NCBI GenBank assembly: GCA_905221605.1
Contig: CAJNDS010001391.1
Coordinates: 510,501 to 522,500 of the forward strand
Direction of reading: 5' to 3'
Length of the DNA: 12,000 nucleotides
Origin: Symbiodinium natans
Lineage: Eukaryota; Sar; Dinophyceae; Suessiales; Symbiodiniaceae
The notes under the pieces are model-generated. The model had not been told where the DNA came from and made no database searches. It saw only the letters and a program-made list of their open reading frames with translations. The translations under genes were made by a program, and so were the position numbers. Numbering within the stretch: the first letter of the stretch is position 1; each line of letters starts with the position of its first letter. This document shows, piece by piece, positions 1-9,000 of the stretch.

Positions 1-1418
1 TCATGCTATCACAGATAGCCGGGTCCCCATCTTTGCGCAGCTTCTGTAGCTCCCTTCTGGCTTCTGGTGCACAGGAAGCCTGTTTTCTTGAGGGACAGAC
101 GGAGGTCGCTACCTTCCAGAAGCCGGCGAAGGGTTTTGTAACCTTCATAAACCGCAAACGCTGCCTGCTCAGGATATCGTGCTTCGACATCCGCTCCGAT
201 GTCATCCACCCAGGTGTCTAAGGCGGTGATACTGCGGAGCTGAGCGGCTTCTTGCATTATTGGCTGGAGGTCAACCCTGGCCATCATTGTTGCGAACGGG
301 CACCCTGCTAGGATGCCCCTCGCAGGGAGGATCCCCTCCGAAAGGAGATCCTCTGCCACGAGATATCTCGTTCCCCGGTAGACTTGCATGACCAGGAGGG
401 CTAAAGCTGGCGGGAAGCCGGTCGCCACTATCCGCTCCTCCAATTTGGTCCAATTAACACTGTCATAGAAAGTCTGCAGGTCCAACAGGACCGCACAGGC
501 ATGTTTGTTAGCTGCGCGGCTAACCTCTCCTCTCAGGAGTCTCTGCATGCCTGTTTCTAGACAAGTGTTACCCGGGGAGGCTTTATCCCATGGGAACCTC
601 TCTGCAGTTTCTCGCATCCATTTCTTGACGACCTGTGCTCTGCAGAAGCACCAAAGCCGATAGGTGATGGATGTGAGGGTTATGGGCCTTTCTATGTCAG
701 CGTTTTTGGGCAGGAGTGCCACATGGTGCGCCTGCCAGTGCTGGCGCCACTCCTGTGGTTTCAGCCAAGTTCAGGACTTGGGTGATCATAGGCCGGTCCA
801 GGGAGGTTTTTGAGGGCAGCATAGGTGAGCCCATCAAGACCTCCTGCCTTGTCGGTGACATTCCTGAGGATGGCCTCGAGCACCTCTGCTGTTATTTTGA
901 ACAGCGGGGAGGCTTTCGCTGCATCCAGCAGGGTCTGGCCGATCGGGGGGGAACATTCTACCTCTCCCCAAATTGCGTCCTCCTGGCCCCTGGGCGCTCT
1001 TCGCCTGGGAGGTTTTGGAAGGGCCGATCTAGGACTCTCTCACTCTTCTTGAGAGAACTATAGAGAGGTCTCATCCCTTTCGCTAATCCCGCTTGGAGCC
1101 AGTCCTTGTATTGGGCCTGCTGCTCCTTGGCTCTCTGCATCTGGAGGGCCGCCTCCTTGTGCCTGGCAGCGACACTCAAAGACCGCCACTGTGGTTCTTT
1201 TGCTGAACATTGCTTGTACAGTTCTGTGAGGAAGGCAGTTCCTTCAGCAATGTCTTGACAGGTTTGGATCCAATCTCCCAGGATGATCCAGGGTTCCGGG
1301 AGGGTTCTTACGAAAGCCACCAGAGAGGATAGCACCTCTGCATTCGTGGGACCATTTAGGCCTTCCGTGTCCCTCAGGTAGAGGGACACAATCGTGTAGT
1401 CCCACCGTCTTTGTCTCA
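1..1418 (-). pseudogene. Copy B ORF2, linker and reverse transcriptase part (broken, runs off window)
   Basis: This is the RT-bearing part of the LINE polyprotein, which would copy element RNA at a nicked target. The reading frame at 9-722 carries RT motifs in order: RPITLTSITYRLW (motif 2 type), motif A LLDLQTFYDSV with the catalytic Asp intact (codon 480-482), motif B RGILAGCPFAT, and motif C WVDDIGAD with the Asp pair. A second frame at 958-1473 holds the end of the endonuclease remnant and the helical linker. Indels of 10, 5 and 2 bp separate linker from RT, and a 5-bp loss near 67 shifts the frame after the RT fingers/palm. The 561-bp deletion near 1265 joins GDW directly to the CQDIAEG linker. 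The gene cannot make a working product, although the RT active site itself is better preserved than in copy A. Confidence 0.88.
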
Positions 1419-2470
1419 CAAGCAGTGCCCCCCAACCTGGTGCCCTTGTCCGACAAGGAGGCCGGCTCAGCATAGAGATCCCATCCTAGGGATTGCAGTG
1501 TGGCTCTCCTGCCATGCAGCAGTTCCGGTGTGAGGTGGGTTTCCTGCAGACACACCACCTTGGCTTTGGAGGAGGTCACCCACTCCAGTGCCCCGTTGTT
1601 GAAACTGGTGACATTGGCGCTCATGATACTTAGATACTGGTCAGGCGAGGCGGAAGGTTTAACCTTCTCATGGCTGGGCTCTTCTGAGTCGGTGCCCTCG
1701 CCGTGGGTAGGGTCTTCCTCTCGTTCCTGCTGACCCAGCACCTGTTCCGGCGTCAGGGACTCTTCCTTCTTTGGGAGCTCAGAGGCTATCACCTCCTTTG
1801 CTTGTTGAATGGCTTTCCCGGTGACATCCTCTCCTTGCTCTAGGGCATGCAGGACCATCCTGCACCAACCCCAGGCCAGGGAGTCCTCCGCCATCACCTC
1901 CTCTTGGGCTTCGATGAAGCTTAAAATGGTGGCTTCCTTCGCCTGAAAGGGGCTCGCTTGATCTTCCAGGAGGTTGACCACCTCCTGCCATGTCATCTCC
2001 GAACCCAAGTCATCTGGGCTGCAGAGGGAAGGTATCACCTTCTGGGCTTCATCATTGCATTGTGGCGGGGAGGCGCCTTGGGTAACCAGAGGGTGCCCAT
2101 CAGGGTTCACCTCCCACGATGACTTCATTTGTTCGCCTTCTGCTGGTGCCTCATCATCTGTAAGGTCCAGCTTGAAAAACTTTGGCCCTGTGATCGGAAC
2201 GCTTTCTGGCGACTCCTTTCCAGGCCGACAAAAGTGGCTGGGCTTCTGCCAGCCTTGTTCACAACCACTGCTATCTGCAGTAAGTTGTTTCCCCAAGGCC
2301 TCCCTCAATCTTTTCCCATGTAGATTGATGTGAGCACCTCGCTTGTAATATTCAGCACAAACTAGGAACTGCTGAGCAGTTCGCAGCATGTGTTCCAGCC
2401 CTGGGCTGGGGTCGCACATTGGCTCTGTGGGGCCCTTGCTTTGGGGCTCCAGGCCCCACACGCCGAGTCC
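1419..2470 (-). pseudogene. Copy B ORF2, N-terminal extension and first half of APE-type endonuclease
   Basis: This is the open N-terminal part of ORF2. It starts directly after the UAG at 2471-2473, in the same frame as ORF1, and has no AUG until the Met codon at 2419. A region of about 270 residues rich in Glu, Gln and Pro precedes an APE-like endonuclease start (SIMSANVTSFNN, then LQETHLTPELL, with the expected Asn and catalytic Glu). The frame is lost at 1418, where 77 bp present in copy A (8125-8201) are missing. The open frame continues only as noise to about 1244. The N-terminal extension resembles nothing I recognise. Its sequence is close to copy A, with a few substitutions and a 3-bp loss near 2360. 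Confidence 0.87.
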
Positions 2471-2473
2471 CTA
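2426..2473 (-). promoter_or_regulatory. Candidate stop-codon readthrough element (UAG plus hairpin), copy B
   Basis: The ORF1 stop is TAG at 2473-2471 in the context GCC TAG GGA. ORF2 follows in the same frame. After a 10-nt spacer comes a perfect 9-bp stem, TGTGGGGCC (2460-2452) pairing with GGCCCCACA (2434-2426), with a 17-nt loop. The loop can also form a smaller competing stem, GGGGC with GCCCC. The arrangement resembles known readthrough signals such as the gammaretroviral gag-pol UAG followed by an RNA structure about 8 nt downstream. The stop, spacer and stem are seen directly; the function is inferred. Confidence 0.5.
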
Positions 2474-3355
2474 GGCCACCGGGCCAAACCCCGGCGGGGC
2501 ATTGGCATTTCCGGGAGGCATCCCCTCCTGGGTTTGCTCCTCAAGGCCTGGAGGGGTGGGGACCTCCTGTGTGCGACGCCTCTTTGCTTCTCTCTCCGCT
2601 TTAATTTCATGGAGCTTCTTCTCTTGCTCCTCGTTGAGGCTTACCCCCAATTCATGGAGGGTGCTGTCGACCTCCATGTCCGCAGCGGATTCGCAGAAGA
2701 CTTTCTCTTTGAGCAGGCCTGAGCTTGCTTCGACTGCCTTCTGTGCCCTCTCGGCCTGCTCATTCAGCACGATCATTTCTTGTAGAAGCTGCCTTAATGA
2801 CTCCTTCGCCATGTCAATGCGCTTCTGCAGGCCAATCTTCTGATCAGCAATGTGCTTGAGCTTGCCAGCTGCACTTTGCCAGCTCTGGCTGGCCTGGCTT
2901 GCAGCTTGGGAGGGCGTCACCTCCTGACTGGCCTTGAGGCCCTTCAGGTAGGCTTTGACCTCCTCCGGCAGGGCGGCTTCGTGCTTCTGGCACAGGTCTG
3001 TGAGATCGTCCACCTCTTCCTTGACCTGTGCCTTGGGTGGTTTGTACCCTGCCTCCTTGAGGTTCTTTTGCACCTCTTCAGGCACACTGTCCCACGCCAC
3101 TCCAAGGGCTTGCAGGACCTTGTTCGGCAGTGGTGCTTTCGGAGTCTTGGGCTTCTTTGGTGGCTGCCAGTAAGCTGCCTCGGCGACCGTAGGCCACTGT
3201 GGCTTCCACTGGCTCCAGTTCTGTCTCGCCTTGCGAATGCTGTTTGCCCATGGTGTCCTGCACTTCTTGCAGAGCTGGTTCTGCTTAGCCTTGTCCGCCC
3301 AAATCCATCCTGTGCAGCTTGTACCACTGCAACAGATGTACTCGCGGGGGGCCAT
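2471..3355 (-). CDS. LINE ORF1 protein, intact (Cys cluster, coiled coil)
   Basis: The open frame is 294 codons. I start it at the ATG at 3355-3353, which sits in a strong GCCATGG context; an in-frame TAG lies 12 codons upstream and no other ATG lies between. The N-terminus has a Cys cluster (C8, C9, C14, then C29-x2-C32), compatible with a small zinc-binding fold. A Lys/Pro-rich stretch follows at about 64-80. Charged helical sequence, likely coiled coil, covers about 130-260, and a basic KRRR patch near 258-261 could be a nuclear signal. The tail is Pro/Gly-rich. By position it is the LINE ORF1, expected to bind and package element RNA, but I see neither an RRM nor a tandem CCHC gag knuckle, so RNA binding is inferred from context. 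It is the only intact LINE frame in the window and ends at the UAG that leads into ORF2. Confidence 0.85.
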   Translation of the reverse strand: MAPREYICCSGTSCTGWIWADKAKQNQLCKKCRTPWANSIRKARQNWSQWKPQWPTVAEAAYWQPPKKPKTPKAPLPNKVLQALGVAWDSVPEEVQKNLKEAGYKPPKAQVKEEVDDLTDLCQKHEAALPEEVKAYLKGLKASQEVTPSQAASQASQSWQSAAGKLKHIADQKIGLQKRIDMAKESLRQLLQEMIVLNEQAERAQKAVEASSGLLKEKVFCESAADMEVDSTLHELGVSLNEEQEKKLHEIKAEREAKRRRTQEVPTPPGLEEQTQEGMPPGNANAPPGFGPVA

Positions 3356-3469
3356 GGCTAAGAGGAAGGCACCTCTTGGCAAACTGTCCTAGGCTGGCTA
3401 CCAGGCTAGGAAGGCTGAGACCTCCGAAACTTCCCTCAGGCTACTCCTTGGGCCGAAAACTTGAGCCAA
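3356..3469 (-). other. 5' UTR of copy B with relict spliced leader at its 5' end
   Basis: The minus strand begins at 3469 with TTGGCTCAAG (3469-3460), identical to the last ten bases of the dinoflagellate trans-spliced leader. TTTTCGGCCC and the leader shared with copy A follow. Upstream bases (GGG) no longer match the spliced leader, so the relict is 5'-truncated. This indicates that B was reverse-transcribed from a trans-spliced mRNA. The leader of about 105 nt has no ATG in the ORF1 frame. A ten-base match alone could be chance; its position exactly at the element boundary is what gives it weight. Confidence 0.72.
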
Positions 3470-3472
3470 CCC

Positions 3473-3480
3473 AGGTTCAA
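3473..3480. repeat. Target-site duplication of copy A, 3' side
   Basis: AGGTTCAA directly abuts the T-run (antisense poly(A)) at 3481. The same eight bases sit at 10191-10198, immediately outside the 5' end of copy A. An exact direct repeat at both ends of a poly(A)-tailed LINE is the signature of target-primed insertion. Confidence 0.8.
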
Positions 3481-3494
3481 TTTTTTTTCTTTTT
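3481..3494 (-). other. Poly(A) tail of copy A
   Basis: On the plus strand there are eight T, one C and five T. On the element's sense strand this is an A-run of 14 with one G, placed between the 3' UTR and the target-site duplication. It marks the priming point of reverse transcription and supports a poly(A)-type LINE. Confidence 0.85.
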
Positions 3495-3975
3495 CCGAGT
3501 TGAGCGAACTAGTGCGAACCACCTCCTTGGTGTTTGGGTTGTGAAAACCGTGCCTCTGTACTGGCACATCTGATGGCCCTCTTGGCCCTATGGTACAGGG
3601 GGAGGAACAACACCTCCTCCTGAGCTACCATCCTCTTTGGGATGCTACCAGAGGTTGTACCTCATGAGAGGAATGAACCTCCTGGCAAAACGTTCCTCAG
3701 GGTTTCTGGTGCACTGGGTGCAAACCGTGAGAGGAAATCGGCCAGGGGTGTGTTCTCTGGCAGCGAGGATGAACCTCAGCTTATCATCTTCTTTGGGATG
3801 CTACCAGAGGCTGATACCTCATGAGAGGTTAGGAACCTCCTGACAAAGGGTCCCTCACGGCCTTTGGTGCACCCTGTGCAGGCTGTTAGAGGGAGGCGGT
3901 CAGGGGTGGTTTCTCTGGTAGCGAGGATGACCTTCACTTTATCATCACTGGGAGGATGCAACCTCCTAGGTTTGT
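3495..3975 (-). other. 3' UTR of copy A
   Basis: This is non-coding sequence between the ORF2 stop (3976-3978) and the poly(A). It contains a two-unit 156-bp tandem repeat, listed separately, and small inverted repeats such as GGAGG/CCTCC around 3604-3620. No open frame here looks protein-like. The matching part of copy B lies outside the window, so conservation cannot be judged. Confidence 0.75.
3635..3948 (-). repeat. Two-unit tandem repeat (~156 bp) in the LINE 3' UTR
   Basis: Unit 1 begins at 3635 and unit 2 at 3791, both with CTTTGGGATGCTACCAGAGG. Both continue with matching blocks: ACCTCATGAGAGG, GAACCTCCTG, TTTCTGGTGCAC versus CTTTGGTGCAC, TTCTCTGG then AGCGAGGATGA, and a closing TATCATC. 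The units are clearly diverged. A weak start of a third unit (GGATGCAACCTCC) follows at 3954. Confidence 0.85.
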
Positions 3976-5275
3976 TCAGCTGCCAGTGCCTTCAGGGATT
4001 TTGCACAGGGGGTCTGCTGCAACTTGGGCTGTCCCTTGCACCTGCTGAAAGAGGCTGCGGATGGCATTGGTTGGCTCGGGCTTAAACTGCGCCTTGCACC
4101 TGGGGTCCTTTTTAAAACTGCATGCAACTGAAAGTTTTTGCGAAACATTTTTAGTCTTCAAGGACAACTGTCCACCACAACCTTCGCAGACCCACAGTTG
4201 TCTGTCCCCTAGCAGTTTTAAAACATGTGTAACATGTACCCCTTCAACCGTCACTCTGCCTTGGTGTGTGCATTGGTGCGCTGCCAGTGCTTCCAAGGTT
4301 TTGCGGTTCTTTGTGTGCAGGAGTTTAAGTTGACACTGAGCACACCGGAGGTTGAGACCTTCCCATTCCCACGCATGCACAGGTTTGGTCCGGACCAGCT
4401 CCTGGAACCATTCCTGTTGGGTGGTGATGTGGCCTCTCCCTATGTTGGAGCCAATGCGCTTTTTGCAGGGCCTGGAGGTGGCCTCGTTGCTCTTGCGAGC
4501 CTGCTTTTCCTGCAGGAAGACCTTATACACTGGGTGCTGATTTTCCCCAATGGCAGTAAGGATCTTTTCCGCCCTGCTCGCCAGGAATTCTTGTGCTTTT
4601 TTGCTGCAATGGTCCTGGTACTGACTGGCTGCCCGGACATCAGGGTGGGCCAGCTCGGCCGCTTTTTCCCCACACAGCTTGTCCGCCAGGTCATTGACCT
4701 GCTGTCTCCACGAGTTTTCCGCACCCACCTTCCGGAGGAACTCCTCCTCTGAAACATGGGATGGAACCCATTTCATTTTGAGGCGGTTGACATCTGTGGT
4801 TTGCAGCTCCCACCAGATGTCACCGTGGGTCTTGCCCGGCTTTGGGCTGCGGACTCGTTTCGGGACACCAAGGCAGTCTAGTGTCGTATCAATAGGGCCT
4901 TCGGTATAACGGGCCAGCTGCAAAACGGCATACAGCTCCCCCCGAAAAACCGTCTGTGGTCCAGGGACTTGGCCGACGATAGCTCCGACCTGGACATAGT
5001 CTTGGCCCTGTTTCTTGCAGGCCACCACTGCGTAGGCTACCTTCCGGAGTCGTGGGTCCGCCGTGAAGGGGCCACCACTGGCATCTGTGCCATAAACAAG
5101 CTCTGGGTCACTGAGGGGCTCTTTGTCAGCCCATATGCCCAAAAAGATGGGATTGTCTGCCTGAGGAGGTGGTACCTGCCATTCAGGTTTGGGCGGGAGG
5201 CCCCTGGTCCACAGCGATCTCGGGCCTTGGGCCCTGCCTTCTTGGAACCATGTTGGCAGTTCCCAGTTCTGGCTT
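3976..5275 (-). pseudogene. Copy A ORF2, C-terminal segment: RNase H and Cys/His region
   Basis: The frame is open from 5388, but matches the family only after the frame break near 5275. RNase H signatures appear in order: YGTDASGG (first Asp), VFRGELYAVLQLAR (Glu), TTLDCLGV (third Asp), WVPSHVSEEE (conserved His) and VNDLADKL (last Asp). All catalytic positions expected of an RNase H1-like domain are present. The domain would degrade RNA in the RNA/cDNA hybrid. About 230 residues follow, with paired cysteines (LRCAQCQ, then HQCTH; LWVCEGCGG, then further Cys), suggesting two small zinc-binding units of unknown role. The stop is at 3976-3978. It is separated from the upstream RT segment by a one-base frame break, so it is part of a pseudogene although the segment itself is undamaged. 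Confidence 0.85.
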
Positions 5276-6018
5276 CCCACCAAGCACAATCCAAGAGCAC
5301 ATGCTCCCAGTCCGCTTCCTGGTGGCACCGGGGGCACACTTTGACAGCAGAGTTCTGGCTGCACACCAGGGCACCCTGCCAAACACACCTCAGGGCAGCT
5401 GCTTTCGTGGTTCGCCCTTCTTTCTTAAAACCCCCCAACAGTTTCCTCCCTACTGCCCAGTCGATTCCCCCCTTTAGCTCAGGAGCAGCGAGGCCGGTGG
5501 CGATGCGGCGGTCTACTTCTGCCTGGTAAGTTTGCTGGAGGAGGTCAAGGACACGACACTCCTGCTGTGGGGTGTGCATGGTGTGCCTGGTGCCCTGGGT
5601 GTCCAGCCACTCATCACTGTCTCTAGGCTGCCAACCCAGGTCAAGCAGGTATGCAACTGTAGCTGCAAGAGGGCCCTTAACCATTTGCCACCGGCTGCTG
5701 GCTTCTTCCAGCTTTTGGACTGTAAGGCCCCAGGTTCTTTCCAGCATGTCTTCCTTGCCGGCCCACCTCTTCTTGAGCTGGAACCAGGCTTCAACTTGCT
5801 GGACCATCATTGTGCGGCCCGGATCCTGGTACCTGTCGCTTGCAGAGGACAGAGCCACCTCTAGGTTGCCCATTTTCTGTCTGCCGCACTGCTCAGCCAA
5901 GGCAGTCCGGAGCTTCTGTCTCCGGGTGGGCGGCATTCCCTGGGCTTGGTGGCCCCAAGTAAGGACGGAGGCAACCCCTCCTCTGAAGAGGCGAACCTTG
6001 GCCGGCACACCCGGGACT
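5276..6018 (-). pseudogene. Copy A ORF2, middle segment: post-RT region with CCHC zinc knuckle
   Basis: This segment runs in the frame open at 5037-6008. It continues the RT thumb/connection region (VRLFRGGVASVLTWGHQAQG, a LINE-like post-RT signature). After a helical stretch it reaches CPRCHQEADWEHVLLDC (5336-5286), a C-x2-C-x7-H-x4-C knuckle typical of LINE ORF2 proteins downstream of RT, probably nucleic-acid binding. The reading frame lies one base behind that of the RT segment (break near 6010-6025) and one base ahead of the RNase H segment (break near 5270-5283). Each break is best explained by loss of one base. No slippery heptamer was seen at either break, so programmed shifting is unlikely. 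Confidence 0.82.
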
Positions 6019-9000
6019 CTAGTTGTTTCAACTTCTTCTGCCGTTGGCCCGCTTTGTGCCTGCGGGCTCTTTGCACCTTGACCCTCCGGACCCGGCCCAG
6101 GGCACAGTCCAGGCCTAAATCCTTCATGCTATCACAGATAGCCGGGTCCCCATCTTTGCGCAGCTTCTGTAGCTCCCTTCTGGCTTCTGCAGTGGTGCAA
6201 AGGAAGCCTGTTTTCTTCAGGGACAAACGGAGGTCGCCACCTTCCAGAAGCCGGCGAAGGGTTTTGTAACCTTCATAGACCGCAAACGCTGCCTGCTCAG
6301 GATATCGTGCTTCGAAATCTGCTCCAATGTCATCCACCCAGGTGTCTAGGGCGGTGATACTGCGGAGCTGAGCGGCTTCTTGCATTATTGGCTGGAGGTA
6401 AACCCTGGCCATCATTGTTGCGAACGGGCACCCGGCTAGGATGCCCCTCGCAGGGAGGATCCCCTCCGAAAGGAGATCCTCTGCCACGAGATATCTCGTT
6501 CCCCGGTAAACTTGCATGACCAGGAGGGCTATAGCTGGCGGGAAGCCGGTCGCCACTATCCTCTCCTCCAATTTGGTCCAATTAACACTGTCATAGAAAG
6601 TCTGCAGGTTCAACAGGACCGCACAGGCATGTTTGTTAGCTGCGCGGCTAACCTCTCCTCTCAGGAGTCTCTGCATGCCTGTTTCTAGACAAGTGTTACC
6701 CGGGGAGGCTTTATCCCATGGAAACCTCTCTGCAGTTTCTCGCATCCATTTCTTGACGACCTGTGCTTTGCAGAAGCACCAAAGCCTATAGGTGATGGAT
6801 GTGAGGGTTATGGGCCTTTCTATGTCCGCATTTTTGGGCAGGAGTGCCACATGGTGCGCCTGCCAGTGCTGTGGCGCCACTCCTGTGGTTTCAGCCAAGT
6901 TCAGGACTTGGGTGAGCTGCTCATAGGCCGGTCCAGGGAGGTTTTTGAGGGCAGCATAGGTGAGCCCATCAAGACCTCCTGCCTTGTCAGTGACATTCTT
7001 GAGGATGGCCTCGAGCACCTCTGCTGTTATTTTGAACAGCGGGGAGGCTTTTGCTGCATCCAGCAGGGTCTGGCCAATCGGGGGGGAACACTCTACCTCT
7101 CCCCAAATTGCGACCCACTGCTTCCTCCTGGCCCCTGGGCGCTCTTCGCCTGGGAGGTTTTGGAAGGGCCGATCTAGGACTCTCTCACTCTTCTTGAGAG
7201 AACTATAGAGAGGTCTCATCCCTTTTGCTAATCCCGCTTGGAGCCAGTCCTTGTATTGGGCCTGCTGCTCCTTAGCTCTCTGCATCTGGAGGGCCGCCTC
7301 CTTGTGCCTGGCAACAACACTCAAAGACCGCCACTGTGGTGCTGTTGCTGAACATTGCTGGTTCAGTTCTGTGAGGAAGGCAGTACCTTCAGCAATGTCT
7401 TGACAGGCTTGGAGGGTGCCTAGGTCCGGTAGGTGCTGCTGGGAGGCGGGCACTTCTTCCAGGATTCTGGCCACGCGTGCCCACCAGCCCACTTCAGAGC
7501 CTTTGGGGGCAGTGGAAGGACGCTGCAAGACTAAGGGTCCCCATTGGGCCTGCACACACCAACCTCTGCCAGTCCTCGGTGCTTCGTGGCAGTGCTCCAG
7601 GCTGGCCGCCCAGGTCGCCAGCTGCCAGGTGCTCTGGTCCTCTTGGGCACAGGTCCTGTCCATTCTGGCGAAATGGGAGGGTTGGACCTCTTGCCATTCT
7701 TGGTTTTTGAGGTCTGCTGTGAGTTTCGGGAACTGGGGAAGTTTCCAGGACTTCCATTCGCTAGCACCGTCCTTGACTTTGAGGTGCAAGGCTGCATGTG
7801 GTTTCCACGGGACTGCCCAGGTTGCAGACAGATCCACCAGGGCTTCCAGGCTCCTACTCACCACCCCAAAGTCCAGCTCCGCCCCATGGTTGCATGTAGC
7901 TTCTCCAGTGGCTACCATCCGCCCCCGCATCACCTGAATCAGCGCTGTGTCCTGAACTTCAGTCGGGTCCAGGTTCCAATCCCCCAAGATGATCCAGGGC
8001 TCCGGGAGGGTTCTTACGAAAGCCACCAGAGAGGATAGCACCTCTGCATTCGTGGGACCATTCAGGCCTTCCGTGTCCCTCAGGTAGAGGGACACAATCG
8101 TGTAGTCCCAGCGTCTTTGTCTCAGACCCACGGCTGTGTAGCCCGCCCCTTTGAATTGGTAGGTGGCTTTTTGCCACACTCCGCTATTTTTGGGAAAGGC
8201 ACAAGCAGTGCCCCCCAACCTTGTGCCCTTGTCCGACAGGGAGGCCGGCTCAGCATAGAGATCCCATCCTAGGGATTGCAGTGTGGCTCGCCTTCCATGC
8301 AGCAGTTCCGGTGTGAGGTGGGTTTCCTGCAGACACACCACCTTGGCTCTGGAGGAGGTCACCCACTCCAACGCCCCGTTGTTGAAACTGGTGACATTGG
8401 CGCTCATGATGCTTAGATACTGGTCAGGCGAGGCGGAAGGTCTAACCTTCTCATGGCTGGGCTCTTCTGAGTCGGTGCCCTCGCCGTGTGCAAGGTCTTC
8501 CTCTTGTTCCTGCTGACCCAGCACCTGTTCCGGTGTCAGGGGCTCCTCACTCTTTGGGAGCTCAGAGGCTATCACCTCCTTCGCCTGTTGGATGGCTTTC
8601 CCGGTGACATCCTCTCCTTGCTCTAGGGCATGCAGGACCATCCTGCACCAACCCCAGGCCAGGGAGTCCTCCGCCATCACCTCCTCTTGGGCTTCGATGA
8701 AGCTTAAAAGGGTGGCTTCCTTCGCCTGGAAGGGGCTCGCTTGGTCTTCCAGGAGGCTGACCACCTCCTGCCATGTCATATCCGAACCCAAATCTTCTGG
8801 GCTGCAGAGGGGAGGTATCACCTTCTGGGCTTCATCATTACATTGTGGTGGGGGGGGGCCTTGGGGAACCAGAGGGTTCCCATCAGGGTTCACCTCCCAC
8901 AGTGGATTCATTTGTTCGCCGTCTGCTGGTGCCTCATCATCTGTAAGGTCCAGCTTGAAAAACTTTGGCCCTGTGATCGGAACGCTTTTTGGCGACTCCT

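Larger units (their letters stand above)
1..3469 (-). mobile_element. LINE (non-LTR retrotransposon) copy B, 3' part outside window
   Basis: Reads right to left. From 3469 down it shows a spliced-leader relict, a short 5' UTR, an intact ORF1, an in-frame UAG and a damaged ORF2 that runs off the left edge inside the RT region. It aligns along its whole length with copy A: position 1 matches 6124 and 3355 matches 10090. It differs by scattered substitutions and indels. Relative to A it lacks about 5 bp near 67, 2 bp near 742, 5 bp near 784, 10 bp near 977, 561 bp near 1265, 77 bp near 1418 and 3 bp near 2360. It is older than copy A at this site, because A's target-site duplication lies in B's immediate upstream flank. 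The family (APE-type endonuclease, RT, RNase H LINE) is clear; I cannot assign a clade. Confidence 0.93.

Noticed and set aside
2852-3361. Plus-strand open frame of 169 codons opposite ORF1 (and similar plus-strand frames elsewhere in the LINEs).
   Set aside because: These are antisense shadows of GC-rich coding sequence, with no recognisable domains and no independent support.
5265-6025. Programmed -1 frameshifting at the two ORF2 frame breaks of copy A.
   Set aside because: No slippery heptamer or adjacent strong stem was seen, and copy A carries other disabling mutations. Single-base losses are simpler. Copy B does not cover these sites, so this cannot be tested here.
7414-8201. Blocks missing in B (561 and 77 bp) as introns retained in A.
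   Set aside because: The 561-bp block encodes the endonuclease Asp/His motifs, the 77-bp block is coding in A, and the borders do not look like splice sites. They are deletions in B.
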